Positions 33,698 through 43,067 of a stretch of 64,000 bases of DNA are shown in pieces. The stretch is from positions 336,566 to 400,565 of the forward strand of contig JALOAI010000001.1 in NCBI GenBank assembly GCA_023228945.1, in the 5' to 3' direction. Below the pieces are notes generated by a model. The model had not been told where the DNA came from. It ran no database searches and was given only the letters and a program-made list of their open reading frames with translations. A program made the position numbers and the translations under genes. Each line of letters opens with the position of its first letter. Within the stretch, counting starts at the first letter, position 1. Source of the DNA: Pigmentiphaga sp. Lineage in GTDB: Bacteria; Pseudomonadota; Gammaproteobacteria; Burkholderiales; Burkholderiaceae_B.

Positions 33698-35053
33698 TCA
33701 ATCCTCCGCCAGGCCCGCCAACGCTTCACGCACGCGCGCCATGGCCTCGTCGCGCGCCGCGGCGTCGGCAAACCCGCCCGCCGACGCCAGCGCCACGCCA
33801 TCCAGCACCACGGCGTAAGCTTCGTCGCCCACCGGCTGCACGCCCTCGCCCGCCGAATCCTGGATCTGGCGAATGACCAGGCCAGCGGCCTTGGGATCGG
33901 CGTGCCCGGCCGACAACAGGAGCTCATCGCCCTCCGCCGACAGCAGCCGGAAGCGGAACAACCCGTCGGTATCGCGAAAGCTGACGAACCGTGCCCGCCG
34001 CGCCTCGCGCTTGCGCGCCGGCGCCACCGTGGCCTTGAGCGCGCCCGAGCGCAGGCCCACGGCCGCGCGCACCCGCTCCATCAAAGGCGCGGCCAGCTGG
34101 CGAGCTTTGCTTGCGCCCAATTGCAACGCATCCTCGATCTGCGCAGGATCGGCCATCAGGGCTTCGTAGCGTTCGCGCATGGGGGCCACGGAGGCTTCGA
34201 GGCGCTCAACCAGAACGCGCTTGGCGTCGCCCCACGACATTCCCTCGCGCAGGGCCTGGGCAAAACCTTCGGTCTCATCCGGGCTGGCAAAGGCCCGGTA
34301 CACGGGAAAGAGATGGGATGCTTCCGGGTCCTTGGGCTCGCCCGGGCCACGGGAGTCGGTCACGATACGGGCCACGGCATCGCGCAGGCCACGGCTGCCA
34401 CCTTCAAACAACGGAATGGTGTTGTTGTAGCTCTTGGACATTTTGCGACCGTCCAGCCCCGGCAGCGTGGCCACGTCGTCGTCGATTACCACGTCGGGCA
34501 GGGTGAAAATGTCGGTGCCGCCGCCATACAGATGATTGAAACGTTGAGCGATGTCGCGCGCCATCTCCAGGTGCTGGATCTGGTCGCGCCCCACTGGTAC
34601 CTGATGGGCATTGAAGATGAGAATGTCGGCGGCCATCAGCACGGGGTAGGAAAACAGCCCCATGGTGACGCCGTCGTCCGGCTCCTGGCCGGCCGCAAGG
34701 TTCTGATCCACCGCCGCTTTGTAGGCATGGGCACGGTTCATCAGGCCCTTGGCCGTGACGCAGGTGAGCACCCAGCACAGCTCGGGCACCTCGGGTACGT
34801 CCGACTGGCGATAAAAGGTCACGCGCTCGGGATCCAGCCCGGCCGCCAGCCAGGTGGCGGCGATCTCCAGCCGCGATCGCTCGACCCGGGCGGGGTCTTC
34901 ACACTTGATCAAGGCATGGTAATCAGCCAGGAAAAAAAAGGCGTCGACGGAAGACTGGGTGCTGGCGGCGATGGCGGGCCGGATGGCGCCGACGTAATTG
35001 CCGAGGTGCGGCGTGCCGGTGGTGGTGATACCGGTGAGGACTCGTGTGCGCAT
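33698..35053 (-). CDS. trpS: Tryptophanyl-tRNA synthetase with C-terminal DUF1508-like extension
   Basis: Charges tRNA-Trp. The 451-residue protein has class I motifs: HIGH-like TGTPHLGNYVGA near residue 12 and KMSKS in GRKMSKSYNN near 208. A bacterial TrpS ends near residue 335; here about 100 residues follow (355-451). The first part, RFVSFRDTDGLFRFRLLSAE then GDELLLSAGHADPKAA, resembles the DUF1508 (YegP) repeat, and a degenerate second copy seems to follow (AYAVVLDGVALASAGGFAD). I chose ATG at 35053 because MRTRVLTGITTTG is the family start. Confidence 0.96.
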   Translation of the reverse strand: MRTRVLTGITTTGTPHLGNYVGAIRPAIAASTQSSVDAFFFLADYHALIKCEDPARVERSRLEIAATWLAAGLDPERVTFYRQSDVPEVPELCWVLTCVTAKGLMNRAHAYKAAVDQNLAAGQEPDDGVTMGLFSYPVLMAADILIFNAHQVPVGRDQIQHLEMARDIAQRFNHLYGGGTDIFTLPDVVIDDDVATLPGLDGRKMSKSYNNTIPLFEGGSRGLRDAVARIVTDSRGPGEPKDPEASHLFPVYRAFASPDETEGFAQALREGMSWGDAKRVLVERLEASVAPMRERYEALMADPAQIEDALQLGASKARQLAAPLMERVRAAVGLRSGALKATVAPARKREARRARFVSFRDTDGLFRFRLLSAEGDELLLSAGHADPKAAGLVIRQIQDSAGEGVQPVGDEAYAVVLDGVALASAGGFADAAARDEAMARVREALAGLAED

Positions 35054-35311
35054 GGCGGTCGTCAAGAGAAAGAAGCTGCAAGTGTAACCTTTCACCAACG
35101 TGGAGATCACCGGGCGGCCGAAGGTTTCGCCGCCTTTCGGCCAGGATTTCCGCGCCATGTTTGGAGCGCCTGTGTCCCGCCGCTCAAACCCCGGCACCCG
35201 CCGCGGCGCCATGGATCACGAGGCTTGCGCTCGTGCGAGGACCTTGCGATACCGCGCCGCCTGCAGGCGGCGTGAAGGTAACCGGGTTATCATGCCGGGA
35301 TCGGACACCTC

Positions 35312-35875
35312 GTGAAGAAGCAAAACGTCATGGACATCCAGCAACATTATTCCGCCATCATCTCCGCCCTCGGCGAAGACGTCGATCGCGAAGGCCTCAA
35401 AGACACCCCGAAGCGCGCGGCGAAAGCCATGCAGTATCTTTGCAAGGGCTATCACGAGAAGCTGGAAGATATCGTCAACGATGCCCTGTTCACGTCCGAC
35501 ACCAGCGAAATGGTGGTCGTCAAGAATATCGAGCTGTATTCGCTGTGCGAGCACCACATGCTGCCCTTCGTGGGCAAAGCCCACGTCGGCTACCTGCCCA
35601 ACGGCAAGGTCCTGGGGCTATCCAAGGTGGCCCGCATCATCGACATGTACGCCCGCCGCCTGCAAATCCAGGAAAACCTCTGCCGCGACGTGGCCGAGGC
35701 CGTGATGAACGTCACCGGCGCCCAGGGCGTGGCCGTGGTGATCGAAGCCCAGCACATGTGCATGATGATGCGTGGCGTCGAAAAACAGAACTCCGTGATG
35801 GTCAGTTCGGTGATGCTCGGCGCCTTCGAGCGCGATCCCGCCACCCGCGCGGAGTTCCTCAGCCTGGTGCGCTGA
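35312..35875 (+). CDS. folE: GTP cyclohydrolase I
   Basis: Opens GTP to 7,8-dihydroneopterin triphosphate, the first step of folate synthesis. The 187-residue protein has zinc ligands Cys79 and His82 in SLCEHHMLPF and Cys150 in EAQHMCMMMRGV, and GLSKVARIIDMYARRLQIQENL. The longest start is GTG at 35312; ATG at 35330 (MDIQQHYSAI) is possible and closer to family starts. It is divergent from trpS across about 258 bases, which include a GAGGCTTGCGCT fragment of repeat family A near 35219. Confidence 0.95.
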   Translation: MKKQNVMDIQQHYSAIISALGEDVDREGLKDTPKRAAKAMQYLCKGYHEKLEDIVNDALFTSDTSEMVVVKNIELYSLCEHHMLPFVGKAHVGYLPNGKVLGLSKVARIIDMYARRLQIQENLCRDVAEAVMNVTGAQGVAVVIEAQHMCMMMRGVEKQNSVMVSSVMLGAFERDPATRAEFLSLVR

Positions 35876-35984
35876 GCCCGCTTGGCGGCCTGCCGGGGTT
35901 CAGCACCGCGCCGCCGCCATATCGCCTGAGAGTCGGGCAAGCCGCCGCGACGCCAGGCTTACCGGAACCCGGGAGCCACTCGGC

Positions 35985-37076
35985 TCAAAGCGTTGCCGCG
36001 GTGCGGTGCTCGGCGTCCAGGTACTCCTTTGATTGCATCTCCACCAGCCGCGAAACCGTACGCTGAAACTCATTGGCCCATTGGCCGTCCGTATACAGCG
36101 CTTCAGGCAAACCCTCGGCGGTCAGGATGAGCTTGACCTTATGGTCGTACAGCACGTCCACCAGCCAGGTAAAGCGCCGGGCTTCAGAGGCCTGGCGCGG
36201 TCCCATGCAAGGCACGCCCGACACCATCACGGTATGGAAGCGGCTGGCCAGTTCGAGATAGTCGTTCTGTGAGCGAGGACCGCCGCACAAAGTGGCAAAA
36301 TCGAACCACACCACGCCGCCCGCCATGCGCAGGGCCTTGACTTCCCGGTTCTCGATCCGCAACACGGGGTTCTGCGGCGGAGTCTCGGCGATCCGCTCGA
36401 AGGCCTCCCGCATCGAGGCGTCGCTGGCTTCGCCCGGCGGCACGTGATACAGCGCCACCTGCTCGAGCGTACGGCGCCGATAATCGATGCCGGCATCCAC
36501 ATTGAGCACGTCCATGCGCCGGCAGATCAGGTCGATCGCCGGCAAAATGCGATCCCGGTGCAATCCATCGGGGTAGAGTTGGCGGGGCTCGTAGTTGGAC
36601 GTCATCACGAACGAGGTTCCGTGCTCGAATAGCCCGTCCAGCAGCTTGTACAGAATCATCGCGTCGGCAATGTCCGAAACGTGAAACTCGTCGAAGCAGA
36701 TCAGGCGGTATTTGGCCGCCACCCGCTTGGCAACCTCATCGAGCGGATCGGACAAGCCCTTGACGGCGTCGAGCTGGCGGTGCACGCCGCGCATGAACTC
36801 ATGGAAGTGCAGCCGGGTCTTGCGCCGCAAGGGTACGGTGGCATAAAACGCGTCCATGATGAAGCTCTTGCCGCGCCCGACTCCGCCCCACAGATAGACG
36901 CCGCGCGGCACATCGGGCCGCTTGAGCCATTTCTTGAGGACGTTGGAGCGCATCGCCTTGAAGTGCAGCCAATCGTCGTAATAGCACTGCAATCGTTCGA
37001 CCGCGGCACGCTGGGCCGCATCGGCCTGATAGCCACGCTCGGCCAAGGCCTTCTCGTAGTACTCGATGACGTTCAT
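35985..37076 (-). CDS. zapE: Cell division ATPase ZapE (AFG1-like)
   Basis: A 363-residue AFG1/ZapE-type P-loop ATPase. It has Walker A GGVGRGKS (64-71), RLHFHEFMRGVH, Walker B RLICFDEFHVSDIADAMIL, and FVMTSNYEPRQLYPDGLHRDRILPAI with the arginine finger region. In E. coli ZapE acts on the FtsZ ring; the mitochondrial relative Lace1/Afg1 works on respiratory complex subunits, so position next to the 2-oxoglutarate dehydrogenase genes is suggestive. I chose ATG at 37076. It lies downstream of lpdA on the same strand beyond a strong stem-loop. Confidence 0.93.
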   Translation of the reverse strand: MNVIEYYEKALAERGYQADAAQRAAVERLQCYYDDWLHFKAMRSNVLKKWLKRPDVPRGVYLWGGVGRGKSFIMDAFYATVPLRRKTRLHFHEFMRGVHRQLDAVKGLSDPLDEVAKRVAAKYRLICFDEFHVSDIADAMILYKLLDGLFEHGTSFVMTSNYEPRQLYPDGLHRDRILPAIDLICRRMDVLNVDAGIDYRRRTLEQVALYHVPPGEASDASMREAFERIAETPPQNPVLRIENREVKALRMAGGVVWFDFATLCGGPRSQNDYLELASRFHTVMVSGVPCMGPRQASEARRFTWLVDVLYDHKVKLILTAEGLPEALYTDGQWANEFQRTVSRLVEMQSKEYLDAEHRTAATL

Positions 37077-37152
37077 GGGTAATGCCGAACCGCGCTCGCC
37101 GGATGGCGGCGGGAAAATAAACGGGCTGGCGACCATGTCGCCGGCCCTGTAC

Positions 37153-37183
37153 GCAAAGGGCGCACCGCGAGTGCGCCCTTTGC
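37153..37183. terminator. Long GC stem-loop between lpdA and zapE
   Basis: GCAAAGGGCGCAC at 37153-37165 pairs perfectly with 37171-37183 around a five-base loop. It starts 23 bases after the lpdA stop and ends the odh transcript or lowers read-through to zapE. There is no T-tract beyond the TTT in the stem. Confidence 0.5.
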
Positions 37184-37205
37184 CGGACTCCTGAGAGCGT
37201 TGGGA

Positions 37206-38633
37206 TCAGAAATTGAGGGTACGTTTGTCCACGGCCAGGGCGGCTTCCTTCACCGCCTCGGACAGCGTGGGGTGGGCATGGCAGATACGCGCGATATCTT
37301 CGGCCGCTGCGCGGAACTCCATGGCCACCACCGCCTCGGCGATCATCTCGGAAGCCTGCGGCCCTACCATGTGCACTCCCAGCACCTCGTCGGTCTTGGC
37401 ATCGGCCAGGATCTTGACGAAGCCGGTGGTATCGCCAAGCGCGCGCGCGCGGCCGTTGGCCATGAAGGGGAAGCTACCCGCCTTGTACTCGCGGCCCGCG
37501 GCCTTGAGCGCCTGCTCGGTTTGGCCAACCCAGGCGATCTCCGGCGAGGTGTAGATGACCCACGGCACGGTATTGAAGTTGACGTGGCCGTGCTGGCCGG
37601 CGATGCGCTCGGCCACCGCCACGCCCTCTTCCTCGGCCTTGTGCGCGAGCATCGGGCCGCGCACCACGTCGCCCACCGCCCAGACGTTGGGCAGGTTGGT
37701 GTGGCATTCATCGTCGACCGCCACGAAGCCCCGTTCGTCGAGCTTGAGACCCACCGCTTCGGCGTTGAGCCCGCCGGTGGCCGGCACGCGGCCGATGGAG
37801 ACGATGAGCTTGTCGACCGCCAGGCTTTGCTCTTCGCCCTTGCTATCGGTGTACTTGACGGTGACCGTTTTGCTGGTGGTTTTGATTTCGCCCGTTTTGA
37901 CGCCCAGCTGGATGTCCAGCCCCTGTTTGGTAAAGGACTTGAGCGCTTCCTTGGCGACTTGCTCGTCGGCGGCGGCCAGGAACTGGGGCATGGCTTCGAG
38001 CACGGTGACTTCGGCGCCCAGGCGACGCCAGACGCTGCCCAGCTCGAGGCCGATCACGCCGGCGCCGATCACGCCGAGCTTCTTGGGCACCGAGGTGAGC
38101 GCCAGCGCGCCATCGTTGGACAGAACCTGTTTTTCGTCGAAGGGCAGATTGGGCAGCGCACGCGGCGCCGACCCCGTGGCAATGATGATGTGCTTGCCGA
38201 TCAGGTCTTCGGAGGCGGGCTCGCTGACCTTGATGCTCCAGCCACCTTCCACCTGGCCGGAGAACGACGCCGTGCCATGGAAGAACGTGACTTTGTTCTT
38301 TTTGAACAGGAAGAGGATGCCATCGTTGTTCTGCTTGACGATGTGCTCTTTGCGGGCGATGAACTGCCCGATGTCCATCGACAGGCCTTTGATGCCGATA
38401 CCGTGATCGACAAAATGCTTTTCGGCCTGTTCGTAATGTTCGGACGATTGCAGCAGGGCCTTGGAGGGGATGCAGCCTACGTTGGTGCAGGTGCCACCCG
38501 GGGCCGGACCACCCTTGTCGTTGCTCCAGGCGTCGATGCACGCCACCGAAAAGCCCAGCTGGGCGGCCCGGATCGCCGCGATATAGCCGCCAGGCCCCGC
38601 GCCGATCACCACTACGTCGAAATTCTTAGCCAT
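37206..38633 (-). CDS. lpdA: Dihydrolipoyl dehydrogenase, E3 of 2-oxoglutarate dehydrogenase
   Basis: Reoxidises dihydrolipoyl groups of the E2 core, passing electrons through FAD to NAD+. The 475-residue protein has the FAD motif GAGPGGYIAA (11-20), redox disulfide Cys49/Cys54 in GGTCTNVGCIPSKALL, NAD motif GVIGAGVIGLELGSVW, and the His-Glu pair in HAHPTLSEAVKEA at the end. ATG at 38633 gives the family start MAKNFDVVVIGAG. It is the third gene of odhA-odhB-lpdA; the 255-base gap to odhB contains a perfect hairpin (38842-38871), so its expression may be tuned separately. Confidence 0.97.
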   Translation of the reverse strand: MAKNFDVVVIGAGPGGYIAAIRAAQLGFSVACIDAWSNDKGGPAPGGTCTNVGCIPSKALLQSSEHYEQAEKHFVDHGIGIKGLSMDIGQFIARKEHIVKQNNDGILFLFKKNKVTFFHGTASFSGQVEGGWSIKVSEPASEDLIGKHIIIATGSAPRALPNLPFDEKQVLSNDGALALTSVPKKLGVIGAGVIGLELGSVWRRLGAEVTVLEAMPQFLAAADEQVAKEALKSFTKQGLDIQLGVKTGEIKTTSKTVTVKYTDSKGEEQSLAVDKLIVSIGRVPATGGLNAEAVGLKLDERGFVAVDDECHTNLPNVWAVGDVVRGPMLAHKAEEEGVAVAERIAGQHGHVNFNTVPWVIYTSPEIAWVGQTEQALKAAGREYKAGSFPFMANGRARALGDTTGFVKILADAKTDEVLGVHMVGPQASEMIAEAVVAMEFRAAAEDIARICHAHPTLSEAVKEAALAVDKRTLNF

Positions 38634-38841
38634 GGTATTCCTTGGTTGCGGCCCGGCGCCCCCCGCGCGACCTTGGACGCGCGCCCGATGAAGCATCCAG
38701 GCCGATGGACGCCTTGGGGCGCCAGAAGAAAGAAGCGGTGCGACGCGCGCCAAACAAGCGCCCTCGCCTGCGCGACTTGCCGGCATGGGCCGGTTCGTCG
38801 CATCCGCGCCGCGGCGGGCCAGGCCCGCCGCCCTGCATGTG

Positions 38842-38871
38842 TCCTTCCGCCGCGGAAACGCGGCGGAAGGA
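38842..38871. promoter_or_regulatory. Perfect 13-bp hairpin with GAAA loop between odhB and lpdA
   Basis: TCCTTCCGCCGCG at 38842-38854 pairs with 38859-38871 around GAAA (TTTC on the transcript strand). It begins 17 bases after the odhB stop. It shares CCTTCCGC with the odhA-odhB hairpin. It has no T-tract, so a role in RNA processing or stability is likelier than termination. Confidence 0.5.
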
Positions 38872-38888
38872 GCGTCATCGTGGCCCGA

Positions 38889-40118
38889 TCAGAGATCGAG
38901 CAGCAGGCGCTGCGGTTCTTCAAGGGCTTCCTTGATGGCCACCAGCGCCAGCACCGCCTCGCGGCCGTCGATGATGCGGTGATCATACGACATGGCAAGG
39001 TAGTTCATGGGCCGGATGACGATCTGGCCGTTCTCGACCACGGCGCGATCCTTGGTGGCGTGGATGCCCAGGATCGCCGACTGCGGCGGATTGATGATGG
39101 GCGTGGACAGCATGGAGCCGAACACACCGCCATTGGAAATGGAGAACGTGCCGCCGGTAAGCTCTTCGAGGGTGAGCTTGCCATCGCGGGCGCGGGCGCC
39201 GAAGTCGGCGATTTGCTTTTCGATGTCGGCGATCGAGAGCTGATCGGCATTGCGCAGGATCGGCACCACCAGGCCGCGGGGGCTGCCCACGGCAATGCCG
39301 ATGTCGAAGTAACCGTGATAGATGATGTCGTTGCCGTCTACCGAGGCGTTGACGATCGGGTACTTCTTGAGCGCGGCCACAGCCGCCTTGACGAAGAACG
39401 ACATGAAGCCCAGCTTGACGCCGTGTTCCTTTTCGAACTTGTCTTTGAAGCGGCTGCGCAGGTCCATCACGCCCTGCATGTTGACTTCGTTGAAGGTGGT
39501 GAGGATGGCGTTCTGCTGCTGCGATTGCAGCAGGCGTTCGGCCACCCGCGCGCGCAGCCGGCTCATCGGCACGCGCTGTTCGGGACGGCCGTCGAGACCC
39601 AGCGTGGGCGCGGGCGCCGGCGCCTTGGCGGCGGGAGCGCTGGCCGGCTCCGAACTGGCGGCCATGGCGTCGGCCTTGGTCACGCGGCCATCCTTGCCCG
39701 AACCGCTGACGCTCGCCGGCTCGACGCCCTTCTCGGACAGAATCTTGGCGGCGGCGGGCGACGCCACGCCGGCGGCCTTGCTGCTGCCCGGTGCCGCGGT
39801 GGCGGCCGGAGCGGCAGCCTCGGCGGCCGCAGGCGCCACGGCGGGGGCGGCGGCGGCCGGCTTGGCCGGGGCGCTGGCGGCGGTATCGATGCGCGCGATC
39901 ACCTCGCCCGCGGTAACGGTGCTGCCATCGCCCTTGACGATCTCTGCCAGCACACCGGCGGCGGGCGCCGGGACTTCGAGCACGACCTTATCGGTTTCGA
40001 CTTCGATCAGGATTTCGTCGATGGCGATGGCTTCACCGGGTTGTTTTTTCCAGTTGAGCAGGCTCGCCTCGGAGACGGACTCGGAGAGCTGCGGGACTAC
40101 GACGTCTTGGATGGACAT
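38889..40118 (-). CDS. odhB: Dihydrolipoyl succinyltransferase, E2 of 2-oxoglutarate dehydrogenase
   Basis: The 409-residue core enzyme transfers succinyl groups to CoA. It has one lipoyl domain with lipoyl-Lys44 in VETDKVVLE, an Ala/Pro-rich flexible linker (about 80-110), the peripheral subunit-binding domain (SPAAAKILSEKGVEPASVSGSGKDGRVTK), a second Ala/Pro linker, and the catalytic domain with SYDHRIIDGREA (His and Asp). SD-led ATG at 40118. It follows odhA by 81 bases with a small hairpin in the gap. Confidence 0.98.
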   Translation of the reverse strand: MSIQDVVVPQLSESVSEASLLNWKKQPGEAIAIDEILIEVETDKVVLEVPAPAAGVLAEIVKGDGSTVTAGEVIARIDTAASAPAKPAAAAPAVAPAAAEAAAPAATAAPGSSKAAGVASPAAAKILSEKGVEPASVSGSGKDGRVTKADAMAASSEPASAPAAKAPAPAPTLGLDGRPEQRVPMSRLRARVAERLLQSQQQNAILTTFNEVNMQGVMDLRSRFKDKFEKEHGVKLGFMSFFVKAAVAALKKYPIVNASVDGNDIIYHGYFDIGIAVGSPRGLVVPILRNADQLSIADIEKQIADFGARARDGKLTLEELTGGTFSISNGGVFGSMLSTPIINPPQSAILGIHATKDRAVVENGQIVIRPMNYLAMSYDHRIIDGREAVLALVAIKEALEEPQRLLLDL

Positions 40119-40168
40119 GGAATTTTCCTTGAATCGGGACTCTGGACGGGACGGGTCGTTCGGGAAAT

Positions 40169-40190
40169 GCGGAAGGCCTGCGCCTTCCGC
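40169..40190. promoter_or_regulatory. Short hairpin between odhA and odhB
   Basis: GCGGAAGGC at 40169-40177 pairs with GCCTTCCGC at 40182-40190 around a four-base loop. It lies ten bases after the odhA stop on the minus strand, has no T-tract, and shares CCTTCCGC with the odhB-lpdA hairpin. Confidence 0.45.
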
Positions 40191-40199
40191 GGCAGCGGA

Positions 40200-43067
40200 T
40201 CAGCGGATGAGCGCAACGCCCTTGAACTTGCCGAACGCCTGCTCGATGAGGGCCTTTTGCTGCTCGGCGTGCTTGGCCATATAGCCAACCGCGGGCGAAG
40301 CCGAGGGCGGACGGCCGGCATAGCCCAGTTTCTGGCCTGCGGACATGTTCTCGAAAAGATGATGCTGGACGTAGAACCAGGGGCCCTGGTTCTGGGGTTC
40401 GTCCTGCACCCAGACGAATTCGGTGGCATTTTCGTAGCGCTTGATCTCTTCGGCGAGCGATTTGTGCGAGAAAGGATACAACTGCTCGATCCGGATGATG
40501 GCGACGTCGGAAGCCTCGCGCTCAGTGCGCGCATTGACGAGATCGTAATACACCTTGCCGGAGCACAGCAGAATGCGTTTGACCTTGTCGGCCTCGATCT
40601 CGGTGTTGACTTCGCCGATCACCGTTTTGAAATGGCCTTCGGCCAGATCGGACAGCGGCGAGCTGGCATCCTTGTTGCGCAGCAGCGACTTGGGCGTAAA
40701 AATGACCAGCGGCTTGCGGAACGGACGAATCATCTGCCGGCGCAGCAGATGGAAGATCTGCGCGGCATTGGTGGGCTGCACCACCTGCATGTTGTTATCG
40801 GCGCAGGCCTGCAGGAAGCGCTCGATGCGGCCCGACGAATGCTCGGGGCCCTGGCCTTCGTAGCCGTGCGGCAGCATCAGCGTGAGGCCCGACTGCCGGC
40901 CCCACTTGGCCTCGCCGGAGCTGATGAACTGATCGATCACCACTTGGGCGCCATTGACGAAGTCGCCGAACTGGGCCTCCCAGATCACCAGGGTATTGGG
41001 TTCGGCCGTGGAGTAACCGTACTCGAAGGCCAACACGGCTTCTTCGGAGAGCACGGAATCGATGACCGTGAACGGCGCCTGGCTCTCGGCGACATTCTGC
41101 AAGGGAATATAGGTGCCGTCATTCCAGCGCTCCCGCTTTTGGGAGTGCAGCACGGAGTGACGATGCGAGAACGTGCCCCGGCCCGAATCCTGGCCGGTAA
41201 TGCGCACCGGATAGCCGGAAGCCACCAGCGAGGCAAAGGCGAGATGCTCGCCCATACCCCAATCGAGGTTGGCATCGCCCATCGCCATCTTGCGGCGATC
41301 GTTGATCACCCGCTGCACGATGGGGTGCAGGTTGAAGTCTTCGGGAATGGAAGTAATGCGCTCGCCCAGGCGCTTGAGTTCGGCCATCGGTACCGCGGTA
41401 TCGGCGGCGTCGGTCCATTTGCGATTGAGGAAGGGGCTCCAGTCGACCGCGTACTTGCCCTTGTAGTCGGTGAGCACGGGCTCGGTGGTACGCTGGCCGT
41501 CGTCCATCAACTGGCGGTACTCGCGCACCATTTCGTCGGCGTCTTCGGGATTGATCACGCCTTGGGCGGCCAGGCGATCGGCATAGAGCTGGCGCGTGCC
41601 GGGATGCTGGGCGATGCGCTTGTACATCAGCGGCTGGGTGATCGACGGGGTATCCTGCTCGTTGTGGCCCAGCTTGCGGAAGCAGACGATATCGACCACG
41701 ACGTCGTGCTTGAACTCCCGCCGGAAATCCAGTGCCAGCTGAGTGGCGAACACCACGGCATCGGGATCATCGCCGTTCACATGGAACACCGGGGCTTCGA
41801 TCATCTTGACGACGTCGGAACAATACAGCGTGGAGCGCGTGTCGCGCGGATCGGAGGTGGTGAAGCCGATCTGGTTATTGATGACGATATGTAGCGTGCC
41901 ACCCGTGCCGTAGCCGCGGGTTTGGGCCAGGTTCAGGGTTTCCATCACCACGCCCTGGCCGGCAAAGGCCGCATCGCCGTGCACCAGCACCGGCAGTACC
42001 TGGTTGCCGTCGGTGTCGCCGCGACGCTCCTGGCGTGCTCGGACGCTGCCTTCGACCACCGGGTTGACGATCTCGAGATGGGAAGGGTTGAAGGCCAGCG
42101 ACAGGTGGACGGGGCCTCCGGGAGTGGAGACATCGGACGAGAAGCCGTTGTGGTACTTCACGTCGCCGTCGGTGAGGTCGTTCTTGTGCTTGCCTTCGAA
42201 TTCGGCGAACAAGTCGCCCGGCATCTTGCCGAGGATGTTGACCAGGAGGTTGAGGCGGCCGCGGTGGGCCATGCCGATCACGATCTCCTGGACTTCGGTG
42301 GAACCGGCGTGCAGGACGACTTCGTCCATGGCGGCAATGAAACTTTCGCCGCCTTCCAGCGAGAAGCGCTTCTGGCCAACATACTTGGTGTGCAGGAAAC
42401 GCTCGAGGCCTTCGGCTTCGGTGAGCTGGCGCAGGATGTGGCGGCGTTTCTCGGGCGAAAAGCCGGGCGTTGCCATGGACGATTCCAGGCGCTGCTGGAT
42501 CCAGCGCTTTTGCACCGGATTGGAAATGTACATGAATTCGACGCCGATGCTGCGGCAGTAGGTGTCGCGCAGCGCCCGCACGATGTCGCGCAGCGTCATG
42601 TGCTCGGCGGTGGTGAAGTACGTATTGGTGGCCGAATAGACTTTGTCCATATCGGCCTCGGTGAGGCCATAGAACTCGGGCTCTAGCTCGGGAATGCGCG
42701 GACGCTCCTGGCGCTTCAGGGGATCGAGATCGGCCCAGCGCGAACCCAGCGAACGATAGGCCGCGATGATCGATTGCACATGGACCTGCTTGCCCGCCAT
42801 CGACAAATCGGCTTCGGCGACCCGCGGTACAAAGGTGTTTTCGCGGGCCCGCTGGGCAAACGACTGGATGATCGGAGCATGGGGCTGATCGCGCACGCCT
42901 TCCTGGCCGCCAGGGGCCGGCTGCAATTGCAGCTGATCAAAGTAATCGCGCCACTTCTCGGGCACCGCACCCGGATTATCGAGGTAGGCCTCGTAGAGTT
43001 CCTCGACATAGGGCGCATTACCGCCAAATAAATAAGAAACCGAAAGATTGTCGGAAAAATTGGACAT
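40200..43067 (-). CDS. odhA: 2-oxoglutarate dehydrogenase E1 component
   Basis: The 955-residue thiamine-diphosphate enzyme decarboxylates 2-oxoglutarate and succinylates the lipoyl group of OdhB. It has the short N-terminal helix that binds E2/E3 (YLFGGNAPYVEELYEAYLDNP), the first catalytic region with IGMAHRGRLNLLVNILGK, the ThDP region with LVHGDAAFAGQGVV and NNQIGFTTSDPRDTRST, and the transketolase-like C-terminal half (GYPVRITGQDSGRGTFSHRH). ATG at 43067 has AGGTGA nine bases upstream; a GTG at 43079 is less likely. It is separated from gltA by an intrinsic terminator and a long leader, so it has its own promoter. Confidence 0.98.
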   Translation of the reverse strand: MSNFSDNLSVSYLFGGNAPYVEELYEAYLDNPGAVPEKWRDYFDQLQLQPAPGGQEGVRDQPHAPIIQSFAQRARENTFVPRVAEADLSMAGKQVHVQSIIAAYRSLGSRWADLDPLKRQERPRIPELEPEFYGLTEADMDKVYSATNTYFTTAEHMTLRDIVRALRDTYCRSIGVEFMYISNPVQKRWIQQRLESSMATPGFSPEKRRHILRQLTEAEGLERFLHTKYVGQKRFSLEGGESFIAAMDEVVLHAGSTEVQEIVIGMAHRGRLNLLVNILGKMPGDLFAEFEGKHKNDLTDGDVKYHNGFSSDVSTPGGPVHLSLAFNPSHLEIVNPVVEGSVRARQERRGDTDGNQVLPVLVHGDAAFAGQGVVMETLNLAQTRGYGTGGTLHIVINNQIGFTTSDPRDTRSTLYCSDVVKMIEAPVFHVNGDDPDAVVFATQLALDFRREFKHDVVVDIVCFRKLGHNEQDTPSITQPLMYKRIAQHPGTRQLYADRLAAQGVINPEDADEMVREYRQLMDDGQRTTEPVLTDYKGKYAVDWSPFLNRKWTDAADTAVPMAELKRLGERITSIPEDFNLHPIVQRVINDRRKMAMGDANLDWGMGEHLAFASLVASGYPVRITGQDSGRGTFSHRHSVLHSQKRERWNDGTYIPLQNVAESQAPFTVIDSVLSEEAVLAFEYGYSTAEPNTLVIWEAQFGDFVNGAQVVIDQFISSGEAKWGRQSGLTLMLPHGYEGQGPEHSSGRIERFLQACADNNMQVVQPTNAAQIFHLLRRQMIRPFRKPLVIFTPKSLLRNKDASSPLSDLAEGHFKTVIGEVNTEIEADKVKRILLCSGKVYYDLVNARTEREASDVAIIRIEQLYPFSHKSLAEEIKRYENATEFVWVQDEPQNQGPWFYVQHHLFENMSAGQKLGYAGRPPSASPAVGYMAKHAEQQKALIEQAFGKFKGVALIR

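Noticed and set aside
35876..35984. A terminator after folE
   Set aside because: Only weak GC stems without a T-tract were seen in this gap.
37200..41894. A 1564-codon open frame on the plus strand across lpdA, odhB and odhA
   Set aside because: It is antisense to three clear enzyme genes. High third-position G+C removes stop codons from the opposite frame. Its translation is His/Gly/Asp-rich with no domain.
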